Assembly: GCA_012274165.1 (NCBI GenBank)
Contig: JAAPAA010000376.1
Span: forward strand, 1-19,753
DNA length: 19,753 bases
Origin: Thiobacillaceae bacterium
GTDB taxonomy: Bacteria; Pseudomonadota; Gammaproteobacteria; Burkholderiales; Thiobacillaceae
Reading direction: 5' to 3'
Below, one piece after another: positions 6,346 to 13,850 of the stretch. Each line of letters opens with the position of its first letter. Within the stretch, counting starts at the first letter, position 1. Position numbers and translations under genes: made by a program. A model generated the notes under the pieces. The model was not told the origin of the DNA. It ran no database searches and saw only the letters and a program-made list of their open reading frames with translations.

Positions 6346-8571
6346 TTAAACCGCGGCGCGTTCCAGCATCGCCAGCGCACGCTCGCTCATCGCCTGCGCG
6401 TTCATGCCGTTGAAGTCGAACAGCTGCTGCGGGTTGGCGGTGGTTTCGCCTCGCTTCCAGCAGAACACGTCGCGCTGCGCGGCCTGGCTGCGCAGCAACA
6501 CCGGCTCAAGCGGGGCCGACGGGCCGCCGGTGACACCGATCAGCACGTCGCCGTGGAACATGGCCTTGAACGCGGCGTCATCCATGAAGCGGCCATCGGG
6601 TTCGGACACGCTGTCCCACAATACATCGGTCGGCCGATACAGGCGACGCGGGTTGACCACGGCGACGATGCGCGAGCCGATGCCGGCTTGCGCCAGCTTC
6701 TCGGCTGCGGCGAACACCGGCTGCAGCACCAGGTCACCGGTAACCGCAAACACCACGCTGTGCGAACCCGGACGCTCCTGCAACACCATCGCGCCATCGT
6801 CGATCGCCTGCTCGCTCTGCGCCATGGTGGCGTGGATCGGCAGCGGCGACTTCGAGGCGGTGATGACGATGCCCTTGTTGTGCTGCTTCAGGGCCCAGGC
6901 GTAGCCCGCCTGGATCATGTTGGCGTCAATCGGAAACAGCGGGTAGACGTTGCCGTTCCTCATCATCGCGGCGAAGTAGCTTTCAATCTCCGGCCGCTGG
7001 TGGGTCCAGCCGTTGCGGCCCTGCTCGAGCGCGCCGGCGGTGAACAGGCACACCGTGGCGGGCGTCGGGCGGCGCAGCTCGGCCATCGCCTGCGTCACCG
7101 TCTGCCAGATCGGCAGGCCGTTGATGGCGAACGACTCATAGCTGCACCACAGGCTACGGCCGCCGAACAGCGCGACGCCCACCGCCAGACCGGCGCAGGC
7201 GTCCTCGTTGAGCGGCTCGTAGACCTGGCCGGACGGGCCCTGGAAATAGAGATCGTCGGCGGTCGGGTGGCGGATCATCAGCGCCTTGTTGATGTTGGCC
7301 ATGCCCGAGGCTTCGTTGCCGTCGGCGTTGGTGACGACGAACATCGGGTCGCGCTTGCCCACTTCGCCGACCACCTGGCCAAAGGCGGTAGTGGGGCTGT
7401 GGCTTTCGCCGACGGGGAATTCGGTGAGCGGCAGGCCGTCGAGGTTGGGCAGTTCGCGCACGCTTTCGGTCACTGCCACGCGCGCGGCCGGACCGCCACC
7501 GGCGTGACGGAAGTTTTCACGGGTGAGCTCCCAGGCCTTGATCGGCAGCGCGCGGCGCTGCAAGCCGCCTTTGACGTCATCGGACTCGAGTGTGTGGTGC
7601 GGGTAGAGGTTGTGCGACTTGGCGCCGGTTGCGTGCACGCCCGCGCCTTTGAGCTGCTTGACGATGAGACAGGCGCGGCGACCCGACAGCGCGCTTTGCG
7701 CGGCGTCATCGGCAGCCTTGAGGATCGCGCCGGTGAACGCCATGCGCGCCGCGAAGCCGAAGGTGGTGCTGTCCGCGTACACCGGCGCGTCAGGGGTGTC
7801 GGCGAAGTTGCGGGCGTCGACCATGTGGACTTCGTCGAAGCCGTGCGCGCGCCAGTATGCAGTCATGCGCGCGTTGTCCCACAGCGACACCATGCTGTGG
7901 TGCTCCTGCGAATAGCCGTTCCACACCAGCACCGGCAAGTAGTTGGTGACGTCGGGATACGCGGTGGCGAAGTGCTGGAACGCACTCATGATGTAGGGCT
8001 CGCCAAGGCCGCCGTCGCCGATGGTGACGGGGAACAGCTTGTCGCGATGCAGATAGGCACCTGCCATCGCGAAATGCTGGCCTTGCCCGAGCGGGCCGGC
8101 TGGTGCCAACAGGCCGGGGATAGCCCCTGACAGGTGGCCGAGCAGGCCGTGGCGTTCGCGGAAGCGCGCGCGCATCTCAGCCACGGTGTTGATGCTCATG
8201 GCTTCCAGCGAGGTGTCGAGGAACATCGCCGAATAGAAGCCGGGTGCGTGATGGCCGACCTCGGTCACCATGTTGCGGTGGCCCAGGAGATGCAGCGCGG
8301 CAACGGCGTCGGCGCTGGAGGCAAAGCCGCCGGGGTGGCCGGACGACTTGCTGCCGGTGATCTGCAGCGTCAGATAGCGCAGCGCGTCGGCCGCCAGCAG
8401 CGTCTGGTAGATCGCCGCTTCGCTGGTTGGATCCGGCAGCGCGGGCTGGTCTGGCCCCAGCAGCGGCGCGGCGCCCAGGCGGTCGATTTCCGGAAAGCTG
8501 TCGGCGAAATACTGGATGCCTTCGCAGAAAGCGGGGAAGGCCTCGGGAGTGGACTGTATCTGGGCGCTCAT
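6346..8571 (-). CDS. Thiamine diphosphate enzyme of the transketolase/phosphoketolase superfamily
   Basis: 741 residues, between transketolase (about 660) and phosphoketolase (about 800). The cofactor motif is GDG at 185-187 through NGY at 218-220. The N-terminal part is transketolase-like: SSGHPGG (77-82 region), GHHAPGFYSA (106-115) and GPLGQG (159-164), where phosphoketolases have a histidine-containing stretch instead. The C-terminal part follows phosphoketolase: NEDACAG (E456 as the likely catalytic acid), WCSYESFAI (475-483), NGWTHQRP (520-527), FPIDAN (546-551) and the SKSPLP segment (573-578). It should therefore bind thiamine diphosphate and handle a ketose, aldehyde or 2-oxo acid, but neither standard activity can be assumed. 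The start at 8571 has a strong ribosome-binding site (AAAGGA). It is the first gene of the operon with the kinase and glcDEF and is divergent from iclR. Confidence 0.85.
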   Translation of the reverse strand: MSAQIQSTPEAFPAFCEGIQYFADSFPEIDRLGAAPLLGPDQPALPDPTSEAAIYQTLLAADALRYLTLQITGSKSSGHPGGFASSADAVAALHLLGHRNMVTEVGHHAPGFYSAMFLDTSLEAMSINTVAEMRARFRERHGLLGHLSGAIPGLLAPAGPLGQGQHFAMAGAYLHRDKLFPVTIGDGGLGEPYIMSAFQHFATAYPDVTNYLPVLVWNGYSQEHHSMVSLWDNARMTAYWRAHGFDEVHMVDARNFADTPDAPVYADSTTFGFAARMAFTGAILKAADDAAQSALSGRRACLIVKQLKGAGVHATGAKSHNLYPHHTLESDDVKGGLQRRALPIKAWELTRENFRHAGGGPAARVAVTESVRELPNLDGLPLTEFPVGESHSPTTAFGQVVGEVGKRDPMFVVTNADGNEASGMANINKALMIRHPTADDLYFQGPSGQVYEPLNEDACAGLAVGVALFGGRSLWCSYESFAINGLPIWQTVTQAMAELRRPTPATVCLFTAGALEQGRNGWTHQRPEIESYFAAMMRNGNVYPLFPIDANMIQAGYAWALKQHNKGIVITASKSPLPIHATMAQSEQAIDDGAMVLQERPGSHSVVFAVTGDLVLQPVFAAAEKLAQAGIGSRIVAVVNPRRLYRPTDVLWDSVSEPDGRFMDDAAFKAMFHGDVLIGVTGGPSAPLEPVLLRSQAAQRDVFCWKRGETTANPQQLFDFNGMNAQAMSERALAMLERAAV

Positions 8572-8597
8572 GGCAATTCCTTTCACAATATGAAAAT

Positions 8598-8616
8598 GTT
8601 TCACATGATGTGAAAC
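8598..8616. promoter_or_regulatory. Candidate IclR-family operator (19-bp palindrome)
   Basis: GTTTCACATGATGTGAAAC has 9-base arms that match perfectly around one central base. It covers the predicted transcription start of the minus-strand operon, just downstream of the -10 box at 8618-8623. A bound protein here would block transcription, so repression by the adjacent IclR-family protein is the simplest reading. Confidence 0.6.
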
Positions 8617-8617
8617 C

Positions 8618-8646
8618 ATGATCGTATTGAATCAGACATCGCTCAA
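8618..8646 (-). promoter_or_regulatory. Possible promoter of the operon headed by the thiamine diphosphate enzyme
   Basis: On the minus strand TTGAGC (8641-8646) and GATCAT (8618-8623) are separated by 17 bases. The -10 match is 4 of 6. The start of transcription would fall near 8611, inside the 19-bp palindrome, leaving a leader of about 40 bases. Confidence 0.4.
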
Positions 8647-8677
8647 TTTTTCACAATGCGTGATAAATTTTCACCTT

Positions 8678-9442
8678 ATGAAAAATACAAGCTCATCCAT
8701 TCAGGTGCTCGACCGTGCCATGGCACTGGTCGGCATCCTCTCCCGCTCTCCGGGTCCGCTCAGTCTCACCAAGCTGGCCGAGCAGGCCGACCTGCATACC
8801 GCCAGCGCGCACCGCATCCTTGGTGCCCTGATGGCGCACGGCCTGGTCGAGAAAACCGGCGCAGGGGAATACGATCTGGGCGTGCGCTGGCTGGAAGTAG
8901 GTAATCGCTTGCGTGCCCGGCTGAACATCCGCCAGGTGGCGATGCCGGCCATGCAGCAGCTGGCCGAACTGACCGGTGAAACCGTCAACCTGATCGTGCG
9001 GCGCGGCGACGAGGCGGTCTACATTGAGCGCGTGTCGGGCGGACAGACCATGATCCAGGTAGTGCAGGTGGTCGGGGCACACGCCCCGCTGCACGTCACC
9101 GCGGTGGGCAAGATCTTTCTCGCCGAAGACAGCGCCAGTGGCGTGATGGGCTATGCCGAGCGCACCGGCCTGCCGGCTTACACATCCAATACCCTGACCA
9201 CACTGGACAACCTGAAAGCCGAACTGAATACCATCCGTCAGGCACAACTGGCTTACGACCGCGAGGAAGCCGAATTGGGGGTAGCCTGCATCGGTGCCCC
9301 GATCCGCGACGCCGAAGGCAAACTGGTCGCCGGCCTGTCGATCTCCGCGCCAGCCGATCGCCACAAGCCCGGCTGGGCCGAGGCGCTAAAACAGGCCGCC
9401 GCGCAGACCGGCTCTGCACTGGGCTATCTGGCTCATGTCTGA
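8678..9442 (+). CDS. IclR-family transcriptional regulator
   Basis: 254 residues, normal for the family. A winged helix-turn-helix occupies about residues 5-65 (LSLTKLAEQADLHTASAHRILGALMAHGLVEK). The IclR ligand-binding domain follows from about 83 to 250, with APLHVTAVGKIFLA (136-149) and AYDREEAELGVACIGAPIRD (192-211) as recognisable segments. The ATG at 8678 was preferred to one 20 codons upstream because the upstream part lies in the operator region and does not resemble family N-termini. IclR proteins often sense small acids such as glyoxylate or sugar-acid breakdown products. Divergent placement from the operon for the thiamine enzyme, the kinase and GlcDEF suggests that it controls that operon and itself. 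Its effector is not predictable from sequence. Confidence 0.93.
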   Translation: MKNTSSSIQVLDRAMALVGILSRSPGPLSLTKLAEQADLHTASAHRILGALMAHGLVEKTGAGEYDLGVRWLEVGNRLRARLNIRQVAMPAMQQLAELTGETVNLIVRRGDEAVYIERVSGGQTMIQVVQVVGAHAPLHVTAVGKIFLAEDSASGVMGYAERTGLPAYTSNTLTTLDNLKAELNTIRQAQLAYDREEAELGVACIGAPIRDAEGKLVAGLSISAPADRHKPGWAEALKQAAAQTGSALGYLAHV

Positions 9443-9505
9443 AAACGGTGCGCACGCCAGCATAAACGCTTGCCGCATGCAGGCTTTCTTGGCAATGTGG
9501 CGGCA

Positions 9506-10531
9506 ATGACGCCCAACCTGCCCTTGCCTCCAGTCACCCGCTATCAGATTGCCGCCTGGCTGATGATGGCGGCAGGATTGCTACTTACCCTGTCGCTCCA
9601 TCTGCTACCCAGCCTGCTGGCAGGTTTGCTGGTGGTGCAGCTGGTGCACATGCTGGCGCCGCGTATGGTGATCGGCCGCCTGGATCACACCTGGGCCAAG
9701 GTACTGGTGGTGTCGCTCATCACTCTGGTCGTGCTGGGCGTGCTGGGCGGGTTTGCCACCGGGGCGATTCTGTATTTGCGCGGCGAGGGCGGCATCGCTG
9801 GTTTGCTGAGCCGGATGGCCGAAATCATCGAGAACTCGCGTGCGCTGCTGCCGCCGTGGGTGGCGCAGTGGCTGCCGCAAGGCGATGACTCGGCTATCCG
9901 GGCCGGGCTGGTTGAATGGTTGCGCATCCATGCGCTGGAAATTCGCCAATACAGCGGCAATGCCGGGCGCGCCCTGCTGCATTTCATCATTGGCCTCGTC
10001 ATCGGCAGCTTCATCGCGCTACGCGAAGCACGCCCGCCGCAAACGCTGGCTCCGCTGGCCTATGCTCTGGGCGAACGGGTGAACCGCCTGGGCGACGCTT
10101 TCCGCCGGGTGGTGTTTGCGCAGGTGCGCATCTCGGCGCTGAACGCGCTGCTGACCGGGATTTACCTGTTTGTGGTGCTGCCTTCGTTTGGCGTGCATTT
10201 GCCATTCACCAAAACCATGATCATCGTTACCTTCCTCGTTGGTCTGCTGCCAGTGCTGGGCAATCTCGTTTCCAACACCGTCATCGTCATCATCTCGCTG
10301 TCGCATTCGCTGCATGCCGCTGCGGCTTCGCTGGCGTTTCTGATCGTCATCCACAAGCTCGAATATTTCGTGAATGCCCGTATCATCGGCGAGCAGATCA
10401 AGGCGCGCGCCTGGGAGATGCTGATCGCCATGCTGGTGATGGAAGCGGGCTTCGGCTTGCAAGGCGTCCTCGCCGCACCGATCATTTACGCGTATATCAA
10501 AAAAGAACTATCCGACCGGGAGCTCATTTAA
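9506..10531 (+). CDS. AI-2E family (PerM-like) membrane transport protein
   Basis: 341 residues, with several hydrophobic segments: two near the N-terminus (about 13-45), one near 65-90, one near 155-170, and a block between about 205 and 330. The later part has LPSFGVHLPFTKTMIIVTFL, then LLPVLGNLVSNTVIV and HKLEYFVNARIIG, which are typical of the PerM/AI-2E transporter family. It is an inner-membrane protein. The substrate is unknown for most members, and the family name does not imply autoinducer export here. The start at 9506 (MTPNLPLPP) is the first ATG; a TTG 12 codons earlier is possible, and neither has a strong ribosome-binding site. Its stop overlaps the next start by one base (TAATG), so the two genes are probably co-translated. 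Confidence 0.85.
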   Translation: MTPNLPLPPVTRYQIAAWLMMAAGLLLTLSLHLLPSLLAGLLVVQLVHMLAPRMVIGRLDHTWAKVLVVSLITLVVLGVLGGFATGAILYLRGEGGIAGLLSRMAEIIENSRALLPPWVAQWLPQGDDSAIRAGLVEWLRIHALEIRQYSGNAGRALLHFIIGLVIGSFIALREARPPQTLAPLAYALGERVNRLGDAFRRVVFAQVRISALNALLTGIYLFVVLPSFGVHLPFTKTMIIVTFLVGLLPVLGNLVSNTVIVIISLSHSLHAAAASLAFLIVIHKLEYFVNARIIGEQIKARAWEMLIAMLVMEAGFGLQGVLAAPIIYAYIKKELSDRELI

Positions 10532-11070
10532 TGTCCAACGACACCGAATCACTTGTCATCACCGCAAGCGGCGACGACAAAATTGGCCTGGTTGAAGGCT
10601 TCACCCGCCGCATCAGCGAGTCCGGCTGCAATATCGAAGAGTCACGCATGGCCGCGCTCGGCGGCCGCTTTGCGCTGTTGATGCGGATCACCGGCAGCTG
10701 GGACGCGCTAGCCAAGCTGGAAGCCAGGCTGGCTGCTGTCGGCGAGGAGCTGGGGTTGTCCATCATCCAGCAGCGCACCCGTCTCACCCGCGCCACCAAG
10801 CCCTTGATTCCCTACACCGTCGAAGTCGCCGCGCTCGACCAGCCCGGGATCGTGAACAGCCTCGCCAATTTCTTCGCCAAGCTGCACATCAACATCGAAG
10901 CGCTGGAAACCGAAACCTACCCGGCGCCGCACACCGGCGCGCCGATGTTTGCCGTCCACATGACGCTTGGCATTCCGGCCGACGCCCACATCGCCACGCT
11001 GCGCGGCGATTTTCTGGATTACTGCGACGACCAGAATCTCGACGCGACCTTCGAACCGATCCGCATGTAA
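10531..11070 (+). CDS. GcvR-like protein with two ACT domains
   Basis: 179 residues containing two ACT domains, at about 6-85 and 93-177. The first has SGDDKIGLVEGFTRRISESGCNIEES and the second has LDQPGIVNSLANFF and TETYPAPHTGAPMFAVHM. The latter is a recognisable signature of the GcvR group of glycine cleavage system repressor-like proteins. ACT domains bind amino acids; GcvR senses glycine and works by contacting the activator GcvA rather than DNA. No gcvA or gcv genes are visible here, so the target is unknown. The start overlaps the stop of the permease gene by one base, which fixes the start and implies co-expression. Confidence 0.85.
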   Translation: MSNDTESLVITASGDDKIGLVEGFTRRISESGCNIEESRMAALGGRFALLMRITGSWDALAKLEARLAAVGEELGLSIIQQRTRLTRATKPLIPYTVEVAALDQPGIVNSLANFFAKLHINIEALETETYPAPHTGAPMFAVHMTLGIPADAHIATLRGDFLDYCDDQNLDATFEPIRM

Positions 11071-11091
11071 CGCGTGCGCGTGGATGCGACC

Positions 11092-12060
11092 TCAACCGCT
11101 CTCGGTACTGCCCAGCTCGATATAGGCAATCGGCATTACCTCGTCTGCTGACTGTTTACCGTTCGGCTGGCTGCGAATCAACGCCGCTGCCACCCGCGCC
11201 GCCTGCAGCGCCGCGCGGTCGACCACGGCAGGATAGAGGCGATAGTGCTTGTCGACCGACTCGGCCTGCCGGCACGCGCACGCTTCGAGCGCGCTGCGGG
11301 TGGCGACGTCCAAATGCCCCAGCAGCAGCATCCACGGCGCCTGCCAGGCGTGATAATCGCGTACCAGTTGGGCGTGGGCCGCATCCATCCAGCGCGTAGC
11401 GATAAACAGCGGTGCGAAAGCGTCGGCATCAAGCACCCGCCCGCGCAAGGCATCACTGCCCTTCAGGGTGTGCAAGCCGAGCCCGGCGCCGTCGTCCGAA
11501 CGACGAAACCACTGCGCCACGCCGCTGGAGAGGTTGTTCATATAACGCGTCAGATAGGCCCCGGCCGATTCCTGCAGACCCGCGATCGCTGTGCTGTGGA
11601 AGGTCTCCTGCGCGGCCAGTCCGGCGCGCCAGTCGAGCGGCGGCCGGGTATCGGTTTCGCTGTCGGTGCGCACGCTATGCAATAGCGCCAGCGGACGATC
11701 GGCCCGATCGAGCAGCCACAACTCGAACTGGTCGTGAAAAGCGAACGGCAGCTCGCGCTGCATCGTCAGCAAATGCTCGTAGACCACCGCGCCCATGTCT
11801 TCCAACCGCTTGAAATCGTCCGATGGATAGAGCGGCCCGCGCTTGAGGCCTTTTTCTGCCGACCAGTGGCCGTAGCGGATATCGGAGACCTGGGCGCGCC
11901 GGCCCGCGCGCCCGAGACCTTCGAGCAGCGCGTCATTGGATACATAAATGTCCCACTCGACGCCGTCGGTCGTCACCGCCTCGGCGGACTGGTAACGAAT
12001 GATGTGGACCACACCGCGAAACGGGTTGAGCAAGCGCTGGGCGTAACATTCGATCTGCAT
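11092..12060 (-). CDS. Uncharacterised 322-residue protein
   Basis: No family is recognised. The frame is long, shows normal high-GC codon use, and stands alone on the minus strand. It converges on the GcvR-like gene (21 bases apart) and diverges from the EAL-HDOD gene. No signal peptide or membrane segment is evident, so it is probably cytoplasmic. The N-terminal half contains VVHIIRYQSAEAVTTDG and a charged stretch (SDIRYGHWSAEKGLKRGPLY). The C-terminal half is mostly helical-looking, with many Ala, Leu and Trp. The start at 12060 (MQIECYAQRLL) was chosen as the first internal ATG; a GAGG sequence lies 14 bases upstream, rather far. An upstream start would add 13 residues. Confidence 0.75.
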   Translation of the reverse strand: MQIECYAQRLLNPFRGVVHIIRYQSAEAVTTDGVEWDIYVSNDALLEGLGRAGRRAQVSDIRYGHWSAEKGLKRGPLYPSDDFKRLEDMGAVVYEHLLTMQRELPFAFHDQFELWLLDRADRPLALLHSVRTDSETDTRPPLDWRAGLAAQETFHSTAIAGLQESAGAYLTRYMNNLSSGVAQWFRRSDDGAGLGLHTLKGSDALRGRVLDADAFAPLFIATRWMDAAHAQLVRDYHAWQAPWMLLLGHLDVATRSALEACACRQAESVDKHYRLYPAVVDRAALQAARVAAALIRSQPNGKQSADEVMPIAYIELGSTESG

Positions 12061-12129
12061 AATTGCGTACTTTACCTCACTGGCCGACCCCGTCGGCAAT
12101 GCGGGAACCGGGTGAAAAAATTAGCGATG

Positions 12130-12159
12130 CGGCCACTTCAGTCCGGCCAAAAGTGGCCG
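12130..12159. repeat. Inverted repeat in the divergent gap before the EAL-HDOD gene
   Basis: CGGCCACTT and AAGTGGCCG form a perfect 9-base inverted repeat around a 12-base loop, in the 144-base gap between the uncharacterised gene and the EAL-HDOD gene. No U-run follows directly on either strand, so it is not a clear terminator. It could be an operator or an RNA hairpin. Confidence 0.45.
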
Positions 12160-12190
12160 TTACCAACCACGTTGTCCCAAGTTGAATGAT

Positions 12191-12198
12191 AGAAGGAG
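12191..12198 (+). promoter_or_regulatory. Strong ribosome-binding site fixing the GTG start of the EAL-HDOD gene
   Basis: AGAAGGAG lies 6 bases before GTG 12205. No ATG in the same frame is near, so this site decides the start. Confidence 0.8.
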
Positions 12199-12204
12199 TG
12201 CTGC

Positions 12205-13557
12205 GTGCTGAGTCGTCTTGTAGGAATGTTGTCGGGCAACAAAACCGCCCCCGCTGCCCCCCCTCAGCCCACCGCGAGGGCAGCAGCCAGCGCCGCCCCG
12301 CATCCGCAACCCGCCGCCAAGGCTGGGTCGGTGATGCGCCGCGAGGCCATGCTGGGGCGCGACCAGAAAGTGGCGGCATACACCTTCATGCTGCGCCGCG
12401 CGCCCGACGAGCAACGTGACGCCAGTTTGCCCGACGTGCAGCGCCTCTATGATGAAACCCTGCTCACCAATCTGCAAAGCATGGACGTCGCCCGTCTGTT
12501 GGCGCAGCGCCAGGCCTTCATCCCGATTTCACCTGCTTCGCTGAACCATCCGCTGATCGAAAGCTGGCCTGCCGCTGGCACCGTATGGCGCCTCAAAGTG
12601 GATGCCAGCACCACGATCGACGACGCATTGCTCGCCCGCCTGGCCGAGATGAAGGCAGCCGGCCACGGCTTTGCGCTGGATGCCGACTCCCTGATGCTCG
12701 CCACGCGGCACGCCCTGTTGCCTTATCTTGACTATGTATTGCTGGACGTCAGCAGCGAGGACATCCCCACCATCACCACCCAGATGGCGGCGATTTCCAA
12801 GCTGGCTTCGGGCAAGCAGTTCGTGGCGACCGAGGTGCAGACGCTGGAAGCGTTCCACATGTGCCACAAACTGCAGTTCGCGCGCTTCATGGGGCCGTTC
12901 ATTACGCGCCACGAAAACCTCGATTCCCCAGTTTTGGGGCCGTCGCGTGCCAAGGTGCTGGACCTGATGAACCGGGTGCGTACCGGCGCCGAGCAGTCCG
13001 AACTGGTCGAGAATTTCCGCCATGATCCGGCCCTGTCGGTGCGTCTGCTGCGCTATGTGAATTCCCCCGGCATCGGCTTGCTGCACAAGGTCGGCGGCAT
13101 CGAGCAGGCGCTCATGATCATGGGGCAGGACAAGCTGTATCGCTGGTTGACGCTGATCCTGTTCACCGGCGGCCAGGCGCAGGAACTCGATTCGGCTGTT
13201 CTGGAAAATGCCCTGGTGCGTGCCCGGGTGGCCGAGCAACTGGCCAGCAAGGCGCTGTTTGCCAAGGCGCGCGACGAGGTCTTCGTCACCGGCCTGTTTT
13301 CACTGCTCGATGTGGTGATGCACATGCCGATGGAGCAAGTCCTGAAACAGGTCAGTCTGCCGGTTGAAATCACCGAAGCCATCCTCTCGCAGCGCGGCCC
13401 CTATGCGCCTTATCTGGCGCTGGCGATTGCCTGTGAGCAGGACGACCTCGGCGGCATCGAAACCCTGTCCGCCCAGATCGGGCGCGATGTCGCCGAGATC
13501 AACGCCGTGCATATGGATGCCCTGTTGTGGACGCAAGAGATCGCGGTTGACGTCTGA
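12205..13557 (+). CDS. EAL-HDOD signalling protein with degenerate EAL domain
   Basis: 450 residues. After a short N-terminus and an Ala/Pro-rich linker (about 13-40), an EAL-like domain covers about 45-245 and a HDOD domain about 250-450. This is the YuxH-type architecture. The EAL part starts MLGRDQKVAAYTFMLRR, where active phosphodiesterases have the catalytic ExLxR. The Glu is missing, and the later Asn and Asp-Asp metal ligands are also not conserved (FIPISP, ALDADS), so c-di-GMP hydrolysis is unlikely. The HDOD part has RHDPALSVRLLRYVNSPGIG and KVGGIEQALMIMGQDKLYRW. The start is GTG at 12205, fixed by a strong ribosome-binding site (AGAAGGAG, 6 bases ahead). Such proteins usually act as regulatory or docking proteins in motility or signalling. 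The following gene overlaps its end. Confidence 0.87.
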   Translation: MLSRLVGMLSGNKTAPAAPPQPTARAAASAAPHPQPAAKAGSVMRREAMLGRDQKVAAYTFMLRRAPDEQRDASLPDVQRLYDETLLTNLQSMDVARLLAQRQAFIPISPASLNHPLIESWPAAGTVWRLKVDASTTIDDALLARLAEMKAAGHGFALDADSLMLATRHALLPYLDYVLLDVSSEDIPTITTQMAAISKLASGKQFVATEVQTLEAFHMCHKLQFARFMGPFITRHENLDSPVLGPSRAKVLDLMNRVRTGAEQSELVENFRHDPALSVRLLRYVNSPGIGLLHKVGGIEQALMIMGQDKLYRWLTLILFTGGQAQELDSAVLENALVRARVAEQLASKALFAKARDEVFVTGLFSLLDVVMHMPMEQVLKQVSLPVEITEAILSQRGPYAPYLALAIACEQDDLGGIETLSAQIGRDVAEINAVHMDALLWTQEIAVDV

Positions 13558-13849
13558 GTCCGGCCCGGCGGCAACTCCGCTAACAGACAGCGGCGCAACC
13601 TGGTGGGTTTACCTGCTGCGCTGCGCGGACGGCACGCTCTACACCGGCATCACCACCGACCTCATTCGCCGTCTCGCTGAACACAATGGCGACGGCGCGG
13701 CCGGCGCGCGCTATACCCGCAGCCGCCGGCCGGTGCAGCTGGTCTATCGCGAAGCGGCCCGCAGCCGTTCCGCTGCCAGCCAGCGCGAAGCGGCGATCAA
13801 ACGGCTGGATCGCGCGCGCAAGCTGGCGCTGTGCACGGCCAGCACATAA
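13547..13849 (+). CDS. Small GIY-YIG nuclease domain protein (UPF0213/YhbQ type)
   Basis: About 100 residues, the usual size for single-domain members. WWVYLLRCADGTLYTGITTDLIRRLAEHN (about 19-47) carries the GIY-YIG core in the form VYL ... YTGIT, with the conserved Arg at about 41. SQREAAIKRLDRARK (79-92 region) carries the conserved catalytic Glu. There is no ATG near the domain in this frame. The TTG at 13547 is the best start and overlaps the end of the EAL-HDOD gene by 11 bases, suggesting coupled translation. An ATG 11 codons upstream (MPCCGRKRSR) is an alternative. Stand-alone proteins of this type are thought to act in DNA repair or metabolism. The stop is one base from that of the convergent ribonucleotide reductase gene. 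Confidence 0.8.
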   Translation: MTSESGPAATPLTDSGATWWVYLLRCADGTLYTGITTDLIRRLAEHNGDGAAGARYTRSRRPVQLVYREAARSRSAASQREAAIKRLDRARKLALCTAST

Positions 13850-13850
13850 T

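Larger units (their letters stand above)
8572..8685. repeat. Cluster of TTTCA/TGAAA inverted repeats in the divergent control region
   Basis: Four related palindromic elements fall in about 105 bases: TTTCA-N5-TGAAA at 8581-8595, the long palindrome at 8598-8616, an imperfect TTTCAC-N5-GTGATA copy at 8649-8665, and TTTTCA-N5-TGAAAA at 8668-8684. The last overlaps the iclR start codon. Repeated half-sites of one sequence between a regulator and its divergent operon are what is expected of operators for that regulator. Which elements are bound is inferred, not shown. Confidence 0.6.

Noticed and set aside
6322..8130. Plus-strand frame of about 600 codons opposite the thiamine enzyme
   Set aside because: Rich in His, Arg, Gly and Val with no motif. 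The minus-strand frame has clear cofactor motifs, so this is an antisense shadow.
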